Assembly: GCA_022841905.1 (NCBI GenBank)
Contig: JALHQO010000008.1
Span: forward strand, 1 to 64,000
Length of the DNA: 64,000 bases
Origin: Hyphomonadaceae bacterium
GTDB lineage: Bacteria > Pseudomonadota > Alphaproteobacteria > Caulobacterales > Aquidulcibacteraceae
Reading direction: 5' to 3'
Of this stretch, positions 1 through 9,002 are shown one piece after another; within the stretch, counting starts at the first letter, position 1; each line of letters starts with the position of its first letter. The notes beneath the pieces were generated by a model, which searched no databases, was not told the origin of the DNA, and worked only from the letters and a program-made list of their open reading frames with translations. The position numbers and the translations under genes are program-made.

Positions 1-1358
1 CTGCGCCGCCGCCGGCTTCACCGCCCGCGCCTCCGCCGGCGACACCACCTGCGCCGCCGCCGGCCACGCCACCCGCACCACCGCCGGCCAGGCCACCCGC
101 GCCTCCGCCGCCACCACCGCCGCCTGCGGTCGACCCGACTGTCCCGCCGCCGGGCTTCTCGCTCGACTCGCTGCGCGCACAGGATGCGACGCGCCTTAGC
201 GACGATGCGATCGGCGCCGTCGCGCAAACGCTTGGCATCGACATCAACGCGTTAAAGGCGATCCTGCGCGTCGAAAGCGCGGGCCCTGGGTTCTCCGGCG
301 GCAAGTTGCTGATCTCGTTCGAACCGTACTTCTTCAGTGAAGCTACGGGCGGCGCCTTCGATGCGAGCCACCCGGCGATCTCAAACCGCAACCGCGCGCC
401 GCTCGGCGGCAACCAAGCCTCACGCTGGGCGAAACTCACGGAAGCTTATGCGCTTGATCCTGATGCAGCGCTCGCCGCAACCAGTTGGGGCGCGTTCCAG
501 CTGCCAGGCCGCTACTACGCCACCGCCGGCTATCCGAGCGTGTTCGCCTTCGTGCAGGACATGGCGCACTCGGAAGCGCGTCAGTTGGCGGCGTTCCAGG
601 CGTACATCACGCGCGGATCGCTCGTGGATGAATTGCAGCGTCGCGATTGGGTCGGCTTTGCCGGCGAGTTCGAGGGCGGGCCGAATGCAGCCGCCTATGC
701 GGCGGCTCTTGCCAATGCGTTCGCCGCGCTGCCACCGCGCGTCGACAATTTCTTGTCGACGCTCCGCCGCCAGAACACCGATCCACTCCGCCGCGCGGAC
801 TTCGAAGCGGTTGCGACACGTTTGGGCTGCGAATGGGAGGCGGCGGCCGCCGTCGCCGAGGTCGAGTCCGGCCGCTTGGGTGCGTTCAATCCGGACGGCA
901 CGCCGGTGATCCTGTTCGAGCGCCACAAGTTCTCGCGCAAGACCAACCGCCAATATGACGGCTCGCATCCGTCGATCTCGAATCCAAGTTCGGGCGGTTA
1001 TCCGCGCACGCAAGCGGAACGCTGGGCGCAGCTTGAATTGGCGTTCTCGCTCGATCCGGAAGCCGCGCTGCAGAGCGCCAGTTACGGGCGCTTCCAAGTG
1101 CTGGGCGAAAACTTCGGCAATCTCGGCATGGCCAACGCGCACGAGTATGTAGCCAAAATGGCCCGCTCGGAGCGCGATCAGCTCGAAGTGTTCGAAGGCT
1201 ACATCACCGCCAACGGCTTGGCCGACGAATTGCGCGACAAGCGCTGGGCCGACTTCGCGCGCCGCTATAATGGCCCGGGCTACGCCGAGAACGCCTACGA
1301 CGTGAAGATGGCGGAAGCCTATGCGCGGATAAAGGCGAACCCGGCGTCGGTGGCCTGA
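1..1358 (+). CDS. N-acetylmuramidase-like protein with tandem DUF3380 domains (5' partial)
   Basis: The reading frame is open from base 3, so the gene begins upstream of the window; the stop is TGA at 1356-1358. The first ~45 visible residues are a proline/alanine low-complexity linker of APPP-like units. Two copies of an N-acetylmuramidase (DUF3380) fold follow, from about 207 to 760 and from about 795 to 1335. Both keep a VES motif, the likely catalytic Glu. Copy 2 also has LFERHKFSR and the YNGPGY signature near its end. Copy 1 reads FEPYFFSE and FEGGPNA at these places, so it may have drifted towards a binding role. The family cleaves the glycan strands of peptidoglycan and is common in endolysins and phage-derived or secreted autolysins. 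The N-terminus, including any signal or peptidoglycan-binding domain, lies outside the window, so localisation is unknown. Confidence 0.85.
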   Translation, partial: APPPASPPAPPPATPPAPPPATPPAPPPARPPAPPPPPPPPAVDPTVPPPGFSLDSLRAQDATRLSDDAIGAVAQTLGIDINALKAILRVESAGPGFSGGKLLISFEPYFFSEATGGAFDASHPAISNRNRAPLGGNQASRWAKLTEAYALDPDAALAATSWGAFQLPGRYYATAGYPSVFAFVQDMAHSEARQLAAFQAYITRGSLVDELQRRDWVGFAGEFEGGPNAAAYAAALANAFAALPPRVDNFLSTLRRQNTDPLRRADFEAVATRLGCEWEAAAAVAEVESGRLGAFNPDGTPVILFERHKFSRKTNRQYDGSHPSISNPSSGGYPRTQAERWAQLELAFSLDPEAALQSASYGRFQVLGENFGNLGMANAHEYVAKMARSERDQLEVFEGYITANGLADELRDKRWADFARRYNGPGYAENAYDVKMAEAYARIKANPASVA

Positions 1359-1406
1359 GCAGGGCCGCTTGCTGGGTTAGATGAAGCGCCTTAGGTAGCG
1401 GGCTCC

Positions 1407-3113
1407 ATGGCCCGCTACCTCATCACTTCTGCGCTTCCGTACATCAACGGCATCAAGCATCTCGGCAATCTCGCCGGCTCGATGTTGCCGGCGGATATTC
1501 ATGCGCGCTTTCGCAGGCTGCAGGGCCACGAGGTTCTGTTCATATGCGCGACCGATGAACACGGCACGCCGGCTGAACTCGCCGCCGCCGAAGCCGGCCA
1601 GGACGTGCGCACCTATTGCGATCAGCAGTTTCAAGTTCAGAAGGATGCTTGCGACGGCTTCCGTCTATCGTTCGACCATTTCGGCCGTTCGTCCAACCCG
1701 CCCAATCACAAGCTCACGCAGCATTTCTGCGAGACGCTGGAGAACAATGGGCTGATCGAAGAGCGCGTTTCGAAACAAATCTACTCGATCGACGACAAGC
1801 GCTTCCTGCCGGATCGTTACGTCGAGGGCACGTGCCCGAATTGCGGCTTCGAGCGCGCGCGCGGCGATCAGTGCGATAATTGCGGCACGCTGCTCGACCC
1901 AATCGAGCTGATCAACCCGCGGTCGAAGATTTCCGGCTCCACCAATGTCGAGCCGCGCGACACTGCGCATCTCTTCTTGAAGCAGCCGCTAATGCAGGAG
2001 CGCATCCGCGCTTGGGTCGATAAGGCAACCGAGTGGCCAGCGCTGGCGCGTTCGATTGCATATAAGTGGCTCGATGAAGGTCTGATCGATCGCTCGATCA
2101 CGCGCGATCTCTCCTGGGGCATCAAGGTCACGCAAAACGGCGCGCCGCGCCCGGGCTTCGAGAACAAGGTGTTCTACGTCTGGTTCGACGCGCCGATTGA
2201 ATACATTGGCTCGACCGTCGAGTGGGCCGAAGCAACCGGCGGCAATTGGGAGCGTTGGTGGCGCGAAGACAAGGGCGCGAGCGACGTCACCTACGTCCAG
2301 TTCATGGGCAAGGACAACGTCGCGTTTCACACGGTGAGCTTCCCCGTGACCATCATGGGATCGGCGGAGCCGTGGAAGCTGGTTGATCGCCTGAAGGCGT
2401 TTAACTGGGTGACCTGGTACGGCGGCAAGTTCAGCACCTCCGAGAAGCGCGGCATCTTCATGGACGCCGCACTCGAATTGCTGCCGAGCGATTATTGGCG
2501 CTGGTATTTGATGGCCAACGCGCCGGAGAGTTCGGACGCGGCCTTCACGCTCGAACAATTCCAACAATCCATCAATGCAGACCTCGCCAACGTGTTCGGC
2601 AATTTTGTCAATCGCATCACGCGCTTCGCAGCGTCGAAGTTCGACTCTGAACTGCCCGACGGCGGTGAGCCCGGACCGAACGAAGCAAAACTAGCGGTTG
2701 AGTTCGCGCAGAGGCTGACGGCGCTCACGCAATTCCATGATCAAATGGAGTTTCGCAAAGCGGCCGCCGAACTGCGCGCGATCTGGGTTGCGGGCAATGA
2801 GTATCTGCAACTCGCCGCGCCTTGGACGGCGCTGAAAACGGATCGGGACGCAGCGGCCGTCGGCGTGCGCACCGGACTTAACGCGTGCGTGTTGTTCGCG
2901 ATCCTGGCGCAGCCGTTTATTCCCGACGCTGCGTCAAAGGTTTTGGATGCGCTTGGCGTGCCGCCCGACAAGCGCATGTGGCCATCGCCGGACGATGCAT
3001 CGGTCTGGAATGGTCTGCCGAGGGGAACGAAGTTCACGCCACCAGATGTTCTGTTCGCAAAGATCGAAGACGAGCAGGTCGCGGCGTGGACTGAACGCTT
3101 TGGCGGCGGCTAA
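1407..3113 (+). CDS. metG: methionyl-tRNA synthetase
   Basis: A class I aminoacyl-tRNA synthetase that charges tRNA-Met. The 568-residue protein opens with [14 protein letters not shown], so the HIGH signature is HLGN near residue 18. A zinc knuckle with Cys at about 143, 146, 156 and 159 (CPNC...CDNC) follows. The KMSKS loop is present as KFSTS near residues 341-345, the variant seen in the four-cysteine MetRS subgroup. The anticodon-binding helical domain fills the C-terminal third (about 400-560). No C-terminal tRNA-binding EMAP domain follows, which agrees with the short length. The ATG start follows a 48 nt gap after the muramidase gene. Identification is secure; regulation is not visible. 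Confidence 0.97.
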   Translation: MARYLITSALPYINGIKHLGNLAGSMLPADIHARFRRLQGHEVLFICATDEHGTPAELAAAEAGQDVRTYCDQQFQVQKDACDGFRLSFDHFGRSSNPPNHKLTQHFCETLENNGLIEERVSKQIYSIDDKRFLPDRYVEGTCPNCGFERARGDQCDNCGTLLDPIELINPRSKISGSTNVEPRDTAHLFLKQPLMQERIRAWVDKATEWPALARSIAYKWLDEGLIDRSITRDLSWGIKVTQNGAPRPGFENKVFYVWFDAPIEYIGSTVEWAEATGGNWERWWREDKGASDVTYVQFMGKDNVAFHTVSFPVTIMGSAEPWKLVDRLKAFNWVTWYGGKFSTSEKRGIFMDAALELLPSDYWRWYLMANAPESSDAAFTLEQFQQSINADLANVFGNFVNRITRFAASKFDSELPDGGEPGPNEAKLAVEFAQRLTALTQFHDQMEFRKAAAELRAIWVAGNEYLQLAAPWTALKTDRDAAAVGVRTGLNACVLFAILAQPFIPDAASKVLDALGVPPDKRMWPSPDDASVWNGLPRGTKFTPPDVLFAKIEDEQVAAWTERFGGG

Positions 3114-3206
3114 ACGCGGCATTTTCGTGACTTGCGACGACCAGCGTTCGGCGCGCGACGAGCCGTATTTCTTAAGATGAAATAGTCGCTACACCTGCGA
3201 CTGAGA

Positions 3207-4436
3207 ATGAACAAAACAATTCGATCCGCTTCGCGCCTGTCGTCGGATTTGGCGCATCTTGCGCGTCATGAGTGGGAGGAGGCCGCAACGATCGTGGGGT
3301 CCAGCGCACTCATCGACGACAAGCCGCTATTCGCGACGGCGATGACTGATGCGCGCATGGTGCAACAGGTCCGCGATCTGCTTGGGCGCAGCGGCCGCGT
3401 GCATCTGCCCGAAGCATTTGGCGCCGACGCGGTGAAGCCAATCTTCGAAGCGTGCCGGGATGCCGAGTATCAACTCGTCTTCAAAGGCAGCCGCACGAAC
3501 TACGATTTTTCGACGAAGGACGTCGCCGCGTTGGAAGTTGGCCACAAGGTCGCTCTGATTGAATCCATTCACGCGCAGGCGACGGCTGGTTTTCAGTATC
3601 TCTACGATTCCTACCGCCTAAGTGATTTCGCCGAGGCCGGCACACTCGCTCCTGGCGTGTTGGCCGACTTGTTCGCAGCGTTGAACACCGACGCCACGCT
3701 GGCGCTCTTCCGCGCCATGACTGGCGACGATCGCATCGCGTATGTGGATGCACAGCTGACGCGCTATCGCCCGGGCCATTTCCTCACTGCGCACGACGAT
3801 CATCACGCCGAAAAACATCGCCTCTTCGCATATGTGATCAACCTGACGCCGGTGTGGCGCGCGGATTGGGGCGGGCTGCTCATGTTCCTGGGCGACGACG
3901 GCCACATTACCGAGGCCTACACGCCGCGGTGGAATGCGCTGAACATCCTCAAAGTACCGCAACCGCACGCGGTCAGCGTCTTCGCCCCGCACCCTGAACT
4001 GGCCGACAAGCGTCGTGGCGCTTGCCGCTCCACGCGATCCCTCATAACAATCGGTGCGCCGGCCGGGGACGGGCCGGGCGTCGCGGAGGGGCGAAGCATG
4101 GAATTCGTGGATCAGGCGGTCGCGTACCTGCGCGAGGGGTTCGCCAACATCAACAATCCGAAGGGTCTGCTGATCGCGCTGGCGGCAGTGATCTTCATGG
4201 GCTCATGGCGGCAATGGATCCCCGTCTCCTTGGTGGCGGTTATCGTGCACATCGCGATCGAGATTTTGGCGCCTGTGCTGGCTGGTGGCGGTGGCGAAGT
4301 GACCTTGCCGCCGGACCTGATGCAAGAAAGCTTCTGGACGCGCGTGCTCGTGCTGTTCCTCGGCTATCTCGTGATCACCGGCATCTTCTTCTTGATCAAG
4401 AGCTTGCTTTTCCGCCGGTCCGCCGCGGCGCACTAG
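3207..4436 (+). CDS. 2OG-Fe(II) oxygenase domain read in frame into a small membrane protein
   Basis: Residues 1 to ~275 resemble a prolyl-4-hydroxylase-like 2-oxoglutarate/Fe(II) dioxygenase. Visible signs are RYRPGHFLTAHDDHH (HxD metal pair), then WGGLLMFLGDDG, and a distal His in VPQPHAVSVFAP. The usual C-terminal strand with the 2OG-binding Arg and a GW motif is not recognisable: after LADKRR the frame runs through GACRSTRSL and a Gly/Pro-rich stretch into a membrane protein without a stop. An internal ATG at 4098 with a strong GGAGGGG site suggests two genes whose boundary was lost. A one-base shift near 4011-4016 would bring in TAA at 4045-4047, so a frameshift or sequencing error is possible. 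The domain call is firm; the single-protein model is uncertain. The gene ends convergent with rlmB, overlapping it by 4 nt. Confidence 0.7.
   Translation: MNKTIRSASRLSSDLAHLARHEWEEAATIVGSSALIDDKPLFATAMTDARMVQQVRDLLGRSGRVHLPEAFGADAVKPIFEACRDAEYQLVFKGSRTNYDFSTKDVAALEVGHKVALIESIHAQATAGFQYLYDSYRLSDFAEAGTLAPGVLADLFAALNTDATLALFRAMTGDDRIAYVDAQLTRYRPGHFLTAHDDHHAEKHRLFAYVINLTPVWRADWGGLLMFLGDDGHITEAYTPRWNALNILKVPQPHAVSVFAPHPELADKRRGACRSTRSLITIGAPAGDGPGVAEGRSMEFVDQAVAYLREGFANINNPKGLLIALAAVIFMGSWRQWIPVSLVAVIVHIAIEILAPVLAGGGGEVTLPPDLMQESFWTRVLVLFLGYLVITGIFFLIKSLLFRRSAAAH
4098..4436 (+). CDS. small inner-membrane protein (alternative separate gene inside the oxygenase frame)
   Basis: This is the downstream part of the 3207-4436 frame taken as its own gene. 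ATG at 4098 is preceded by GGAGGGG at 4085-4091 with 6 nt spacing, one of the best ribosome-binding sites in the area, which argues for independent initiation. The 112-residue product has two hydrophobic segments, around residues 20-52 (GLLIALAAVIFMG onward) and 80-102 (VLVLFLGYLVITGIFF), and ends with a basic tail RRSAAAH, as expected for a small inner-membrane protein with a cytoplasmic C-terminus. No family was recognised. It may be made both alone and as a tail on the oxygenase. Confidence 0.55.
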   Translation: MEFVDQAVAYLREGFANINNPKGLLIALAAVIFMGSWRQWIPVSLVAVIVHIAIEILAPVLAGGGGEVTLPPDLMQESFWTRVLVLFLGYLVITGIFFLIKSLLFRRSAAAH

Positions 4437-5236
4437 CGCGAGCGGCTCGCCTCGTAGAGCGCAATCGCTGCTGCGGCGGAAACGTTCAAGCTTTCCATTG
4501 CCGGGGCGATCGGAATGCGCGCGCGTTTCTCGCATGCTTCAGCAAGCCCCGGGCGCACGCCTTTGCCTTCGGCACCGAGCACGAGCGCGACAGGGCGAGG
4601 GTCTTTCAGCGCGTCTGAAAGCGTCAGTTCAACTTCGCCTTCGAGCGACACTGTCAGATAGCCCAGCGCCCGCAGCGTCTCGACAGCGCGTCCGAGATTG
4701 ACGGCCCGCACGTGCGGTACGATTTCAATGCCTCCGGTCGCCGCCTTAGCGAGCACGCCCGTCAGTGGCGGCGACTTCCGATCTTGCAGGATAACAGCGC
4801 GCGCGCCGAATGCGGCGGCGGAGCGGAAAGCAGCGCCGACGTTTTGTGGGTCGGTCACGCCATCAAGCACCAGCACGCTGCGGCCATCGGGCGGCGAGCA
4901 CACCGCTTCGAGTTCAGATGGCTCCAGCGGAAACGCACGCACCGCCAAACCTTGGTGCACAGCGCCGGGCGGCAGCATGCCATCGATCGCGTCGGGCTCG
5001 AGGATGTGCGGTTGCACGCTTTCCGGCAGACGCTGTGCGGCGTTGCGCGTAGCGACGACACGCTCAATGCGCCGAGCCGGGTTGGCCAAAGCGGCGAGGC
5101 TGGCATGGACGCCCCACACCCATGACGGGCCGCCTGTCTCTTCTTCGAACTGCCGACGCGGCAACTTGTCGGCAGGGATGCCATGCGCCGGTCGGTTGGG
5201 CGGAAATGGTCGTTTGTTCACGAGCTGGTCTTTCAT
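4433..5236 (-). CDS. rlmB: 23S rRNA 2'-O-ribose methyltransferase, TrmH/SpoU family (RlmB-like)
   Basis: SAM-dependent 2'-O-methylation of an rRNA guanosine (G2251 in E. coli for RlmB). The 267-residue protein has an N-terminal RNA-binding region that starts with SWVWGVHASLAAL after a basic ~35-residue leader, and a C-terminal SPOUT knot domain. All three SpoU motifs are present: DGVTDPQNVGAAFRSA, LVLGAEGKGVRPGL and IPIAPAMESLNVSAAAAI. Gene order and length fit RlmB, but TrmH-family substrate assignment from sequence alone is not certain. The 3' end overlaps the forward gene by 4 nt in convergent orientation. Its 5' end faces away from the downstream tRNA pair, which lies on the same strand. 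Confidence 0.9.
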   Translation of the reverse strand: MKDQLVNKRPFPPNRPAHGIPADKLPRRQFEEETGGPSWVWGVHASLAALANPARRIERVVATRNAAQRLPESVQPHILEPDAIDGMLPPGAVHQGLAVRAFPLEPSELEAVCSPPDGRSVLVLDGVTDPQNVGAAFRSAAAFGARAVILQDRKSPPLTGVLAKAATGGIEIVPHVRAVNLGRAVETLRALGYLTVSLEGEVELTLSDALKDPRPVALVLGAEGKGVRPGLAEACEKRARIPIAPAMESLNVSAAAAIALYEASRSR

Positions 5237-5278
5237 GGCGCGGCGGCGGGACCAGCCGAAGCGCGCGCGTGGATCGCG

Positions 5279-5336
5279 CAGCTCTCCTACGCCAAGGCTC
5301 CGGAGGGCATCCTACGCTCGCTGCGCGCGCTAAGGA
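5279..5336 (-). repeat. tRNA-trailing palindromic repeat, copy 1
   Basis: On the minus strand, immediately after the CCA of tRNA-Tyr, the sequence runs TCCTTAGCGCGCG... then GAGCGTAGGATG and CCCTCCGGAGCCTTGGCG..., ending near CTG. It aligns along its length with 53258-53315, which follows the CCA of tRNA-Leu in the same orientation. It contains two hairpins: an imperfect one with arms CATCCT/AGGATG, and CTCC-x-GCC/GGC-x-GGAG. It may act as a tRNA trailer or terminator, or be a mobile repeat that targets tRNA 3' ends. Confidence 0.6.
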
Positions 5337-5422
5337 TGGTGGAAGGGGCTGGATTCGAACCAGCGTACGCTCTCGCGGGCAGATTTACAGTCTGCTGCCA
5401 TTAACCACTCGGCCACCCTTCC
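5337..5422 (-). tRNA. tRNA-Tyr (GUA)
   Basis: The minus strand reads GGAAGGGTGGCCGAGTGG at the 5' end, an anticodon loop CTGTAAA with anticodon GUA, a long variable arm typical of class II tRNAs, the T-loop GGTTCGAATCC, and acceptor 3' strand CCCTTCC plus A and an encoded CCA (plus-strand TGG at 5337-5339). The 7 bp acceptor stem pairs fully. It is followed directly by a repeat shared with tRNA-Leu. Confidence 0.97.
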
Positions 5423-5487
5423 GCCGGAGCGCGGCTTCTAGCCAAGGCGCATGCTCCGGGCAAGCGAAGAGGTGCCTCACGTGAGGA

Positions 5488-5561
5488 TGGAGCGGGTAGA
5501 GGGAATCGAACCCTCGTCTTCAGCTTGGAAGGCTGCGGCTCTACCATTGAGCTATACCCGC
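5488..5561 (-). tRNA. tRNA-Gly (UCC)
   Basis: The minus strand reads GCGGGTATAGCTCAATGG, anticodon loop CTTCCAA with anticodon UCC, T-arm GGGTTCGATTCCC, acceptor TACCCGC, U discriminator and an encoded CCA (plus-strand TGG 5488-5490). It lies upstream of tRNA-Tyr on the same strand, so the two are probably co-transcribed. A perfect palindrome CCTCACGTGAGG at 5475-5486 sits 2 nt beyond its 3' end. Confidence 0.97.
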
Positions 5562-5753
5562 GCGCGGCCAGCCAGATAGCGGTTCGGGGCGGCTTAGTCG
5601 AGAAGGCGCGGTAGTTAGCCCAAGGGCGCCTATCCACGAGGCGCCGACTGCGTTTTCCCGGCTCGCGTGATCGCCAAAGGCGCGCGTCGGGTTTGCCGCC
5701 ACGCACTGCCGGCTCATACTGCAGCCGTGTAGGACCTTGACGGGGAGGCGGTG

Positions 5754-6638
5754 ATGCCGCTGGCAAGGGCGCTTGTGCAGATCGTCGTGGCGCTTGCGTG
5801 CTTGGCTGCGGCCGGGTGCGAGACGGCGTTCGCGCCGCCGCCGCCGCGCGCGGCTGAGGAGCGGGCCGTGGTTGAAGCCGAGCCCGTCGCAGAAGTCGCG
5901 TCAGACGAGTTGGCGGTCGGCGCCACTGCGCGCCCGCCACGCGAACTATGGCTCGGCGCCGACATGGTGATTCAGCGTGTTGAACCAGAAGTAGCGCGCG
6001 CCGAGGTGAGCGAGTCGGTGCAGCAACTTGTCGCCGACGCGCGCTTTTGTACTCCAATGCCGACGGTGTGGCTGGCGGCATCCGAGCGTAACGGAAGATT
6101 CGTGGTGCGTTTCGATCTGATGCGCCGCGACTGGGGCGCCGATGTCGCCGCGAGCGCGCAGCAGCGCATGGAAGACATGGTAGCGATGGGATTCCTAACA
6201 CGACGCGACGTGTCGGAGGTCGGAGTTGGCGCTGTCGAGTACACGCTGACGCGGGAAGGGCGCCTCTATCTTCGCGGCGCCATCGATTCCGGTCAGCGCC
6301 CTGCATTCTGTGCGCCCGCTCAACGACGCTTGGTCGAGATCACCGCGTTGGAGTGGGGCCAGTTTCCGTGCGGCACCATCCGTGTACGCTTCACCCACAC
6401 GGCTGACGCATGGCCGGCTTGGGCCTCCACCGCTTCGTCTCGCCATAGGCTGGAGCAAACTTGGCCGCCGCTCGGCGAAAACGGTTACGGCGAAGTGTCG
6501 CTAAGCCGCCAGTGGTTCAGTGTCGGCGCGTTGCCTCGTGGCGCTCGTAACGGAGCGCTCGTCTCGGCGTGTCTCGACGACGATCGCGAGCGTGTTATCG
6601 CCAACGATCTGAATCTTTCAGCGCCGCCGCCTTACTGA
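5754..6638 (+). CDS. putative lipoprotein, unknown function
   Basis: The N-terminus MPLARALVQIVVALACLAAAGC is a lipoprotein signal peptide with lipobox AAGC, followed by a flexible Ala/Pro/Glu-rich stretch (about residues 22-60). The remaining ~230 residues look globular, with several Trp and Cys, and match no family I can name. The start is placed at ATG 5754 because GGGGAGG (about 5740-5746) is 7 nt upstream; an adjacent in-frame GTG at 5751 is possible. Probably anchored in the outer or inner membrane facing the periplasm. It ends 3 nt from the convergent dodecin gene. Confidence 0.8.
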   Translation: MPLARALVQIVVALACLAAAGCETAFAPPPPRAAEERAVVEAEPVAEVASDELAVGATARPPRELWLGADMVIQRVEPEVARAEVSESVQQLVADARFCTPMPTVWLAASERNGRFVVRFDLMRRDWGADVAASAQQRMEDMVAMGFLTRRDVSEVGVGAVEYTLTREGRLYLRGAIDSGQRPAFCAPAQRRLVEITALEWGQFPCGTIRVRFTHTADAWPAWASTASSRHRLEQTWPPLGENGYGEVSLSRQWFSVGALPRGARNGALVSACLDDDRERVIANDLNLSAPPPY

Positions 6639-6641
6639 AGA

Positions 6642-6842
6642 TTACTTCAGCAGGAACGTCACCTTCATGTTGACGCGCCATTCGCTGATCTTGCCGTTCT
6701 TGGCCGTGACCTTGATGTCCTGGATCCAGGCGCCTTCGACGTTATCGAGTGTATCGGACGCTTTCGCCATGCCTTGCTCGATGGCGTCTTCAAGACCCTT
6801 GTTCGAGCCTGACGTAACTTCGATGACTTTAGCGACTGCCAT
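6642..6842 (-). CDS. dodecin family flavin-binding protein
   Basis: The 66-residue product has the complete dodecin pattern: MAVAKVIEVTSGSNKGLEDA, a central helix with AIEQGMAKASDTL, then VEGAWIQDIKVTAKNG and a final strand WRVNMKVTFLLK. Dodecins form hollow dodecamers that bind flavin (FMN, riboflavin or lumichrome) and act as flavin buffers in the cytoplasm. The Trp of GAWIQD is the residue that usually stacks on the flavin. A good GGAGGAC site lies just upstream of the start. It appears monocistronic, convergent to the lipoprotein gene. Confidence 0.95.
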   Translation of the reverse strand: MAVAKVIEVTSGSNKGLEDAIEQGMAKASDTLDNVEGAWIQDIKVTAKNGKISEWRVNMKVTFLLK

Positions 6843-6920
6843 GGCGTCCTCCTGTTCGATTGAACGGGAGGACGCTAGGCCTCGTGGCGGGTGTCAGCAA
6901 TGTTCCCGCGAGTGATGTGC

Positions 6921-8849
6921 TTAAGAGCTTCGAGCACTTTGCGCGCTTAGGCGTACGCCCACCATGAAGTTGCGCGGCGCGCCTGCAAAGGCGCCGGGAC
7001 TCTCATAAGTTTCGTCAGTGAGGTTGCGGCCCGACACGTAAATCTGCGCACCGTCACTGAAGCGCCAAGCGGCCGATGCCTCGATCAAATCGTAGGACGG
7101 CAGGTTCCCAGCGGCGATGAACAGGCCGTCAGCGCCATAGAGACGGTCGAGTTGCTCGCCCACGCGCCGCCATGAAACCCGCGCCGAGAACGGGCCGCGT
7201 TCGGCGCTGAGCGTTGCAACCCAACTTTCCTCAGGCCGGCGCGGCAGTGGTGCGCCGGTGATGGCGTTTTCCGCGCTGGTGTAAACATAGGATAGCTGCG
7301 CAGTGAGCCAGGCCAGCGGCGAAACCGCGACGCGCGCTTCAGCGCTTTCCAGTTCCGCCTCATCGATATTGATAAAGGCGTAGGGGGGCGCCGATGCGTA
7401 CGCAATCAGATTGTCGACATCCGTACGCCGATACACCAATCCCGCCTCGAACCCGCGTTCTTGACCGAAGGCGTCGAACCACGCGTCGGCGCCGGCTTCC
7501 CAGCCTAGCGCTTCTTCTGCTTCAAGCGCGGCGTTGCCGTAACTGGGATCGAAGCGCTCATTGAGCGTCGGCGCGCGGAAGGACGTGCCGTAATTGGCGT
7601 ACACGCGCACGAAGTCCGCCAGCGCGAACGATGCGCCGAGCCGCCACGTCTCTTGCGTCCCGAAGCCGTCAAATTCATCGACGCGCGCAGCGGCCGTCAG
7701 CGTAAGCGCATGCAGAGCGCCTTGCGCCGTGATGAACGCGCCGGTTCGATTCTGGTCGGCGACGATGCTGGTGAACAGTGTCGCGATGTCGACCTCTTCG
7801 CGCTCGGTTTCGATGCCAAGTAGAACGCCAGCGTTCGAGAACACGCCCATGTCGCCAGCCCGCCAGTCGAGCGTGAGATCCGTGAAGTGGCGTTCGCCGT
7901 CGAAGGATGCCGTGGTGACGCCGCCGTCGCGTTCCGCGCGCTCGTAGTTGAGCTGCCCGCCTGATGCGCGCAGCGACAACGCCTCACTGATCCGCCACGT
8001 CGCGCCGAGACGCGCAAGCGCGAGATCGTTACGGGCAATTTCGAGATCGGGGTCGTCGGCGCGATATTCCTGAAAAGACATCGTGTACGGAAAGGCATCA
8101 AAATCCGCCCGCGCTTCTCGGCTGCGCAACAGAAGATCGAGTGAAAACGCATTCGAGACTTCGAGATCGAAAACGCCAGTGATTGTCGTTGATTCCGCAC
8201 CATCCTCATTGCCTGTGTGAGTGCTCATGCGTTCAGGCACGAGATCGTAGCCTTCGGTGGCGAAGCCTTCGGCCGTCACCGCGTAGCGAAATGCGCCAAG
8301 CGTCCCGTCGATCGAGGCTGTACTGGAGATCGTCTCGAACGAACCGATGCCGATGTCGAGTTGCGCATTGAATGGCCCCTCACCGCCGTGGCGCGGCAGC
8401 ATGTTCACGACGCCGCCAATAGCGTCGGATCCGAAGACAGCACTCATCGGCCCTTGCACGACTTCGATACTGGTCAGGCCGCCCAGCGTATCTTGGCCGG
8501 CATCAAACGCTGAATTCGGGGAGGAGGGGTCGTTCAGACGGATGCCGTCGAACAACACCAGTGTGTGGTTGGACGAAGCGCCGCCGGAAAAAATGCTTGC
8601 CTGGCTGCCTGCGCCGCCGGACTGCACCACGTGCAGGCCCGGCGCCTCGCTGAGCACGTCAGCGAGCGAAGCAACACCACGGCTGCGGGCCTCCGATACA
8701 TCGATGAGGTCAGCATCGGCAGGTAGACGTGCGGCATCGCTTGGCAGTCGCGTTGCGGTGACAACGATGGCGTCGTTGGTCTCTTGAGCGAAAGCGGAAG
8801 ACGAAAAGATCGAAGCCGCGAACAGCGCGGCCTTCATGACGTTACGCAT
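6921..8849 (-). CDS. btuB: TonB-dependent outer-membrane receptor, BtuB-like (cobalamin uptake)
   Basis: The 642-residue protein starts with a signal peptide (MKAALFAASIFSSSAFA), then a TonB-box-like DAIVVTATRLP, a plug domain (about residues 40-150, with GGAGSQASIFSGGASSN and the VEVVQGP-type motif IEVVQGPMSAVFGSDAIGG) and a ~22-strand beta-barrel with alternating aromatic strands to the C-terminus. Late signatures YANYGTSFRAPTLNERF and YVSGRNLTDETYE are typical of vitamin B12, iron and haem receptors. Cobalamin specificity is inferred from the riboswitch about 150 nt upstream on the same strand. The protein imports its ligand across the outer membrane using TonB/ExbBD energy. No btuFCD genes lie nearby. 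Confidence 0.92.
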   Translation of the reverse strand: MRNVMKAALFAASIFSSSAFAQETNDAIVVTATRLPSDAARLPADADLIDVSEARSRGVASLADVLSEAPGLHVVQSGGAGSQASIFSGGASSNHTLVLFDGIRLNDPSSPNSAFDAGQDTLGGLTSIEVVQGPMSAVFGSDAIGGVVNMLPRHGGEGPFNAQLDIGIGSFETISSTASIDGTLGAFRYAVTAEGFATEGYDLVPERMSTHTGNEDGAESTTITGVFDLEVSNAFSLDLLLRSREARADFDAFPYTMSFQEYRADDPDLEIARNDLALARLGATWRISEALSLRASGGQLNYERAERDGGVTTASFDGERHFTDLTLDWRAGDMGVFSNAGVLLGIETEREEVDIATLFTSIVADQNRTGAFITAQGALHALTLTAAARVDEFDGFGTQETWRLGASFALADFVRVYANYGTSFRAPTLNERFDPSYGNAALEAEEALGWEAGADAWFDAFGQERGFEAGLVYRRTDVDNLIAYASAPPYAFINIDEAELESAEARVAVSPLAWLTAQLSYVYTSAENAITGAPLPRRPEESWVATLSAERGPFSARVSWRRVGEQLDRLYGADGLFIAAGNLPSYDLIEASAAWRFSDGAQIYVSGRNLTDETYESPGAFAGAPRNFMVGVRLSAQSARSS

Positions 8850-9002
8850 GGGTGCATCCCCGTTTTGCAGGCGCGCCCCGTCCCCTCGGGCGCGCGTTCA
8901 CAGCGACAAGCGGGGCGTGAACACACGCGGGGCCGCCCGCGTCGCTGCTGCGGAGACGTTCCGGTTCGACGGCTGGACCCGGCCGGGCGAACGAGCGACG
9001 TG

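Noticed and set aside
1-130. Possible tandem DNA repeat or CRISPR-like array of CCG-rich units
   Set aside because: The units are short and irregular and lie in frame, encoding a proline-rich protein linker; there are no spacers.
5401-6306. 301-codon minus-strand frame across the tRNA genes and lipoprotein gene
   Set aside because: It runs through two tRNA genes and opposite a gene with a clear lipoprotein signal, so it is not coding.
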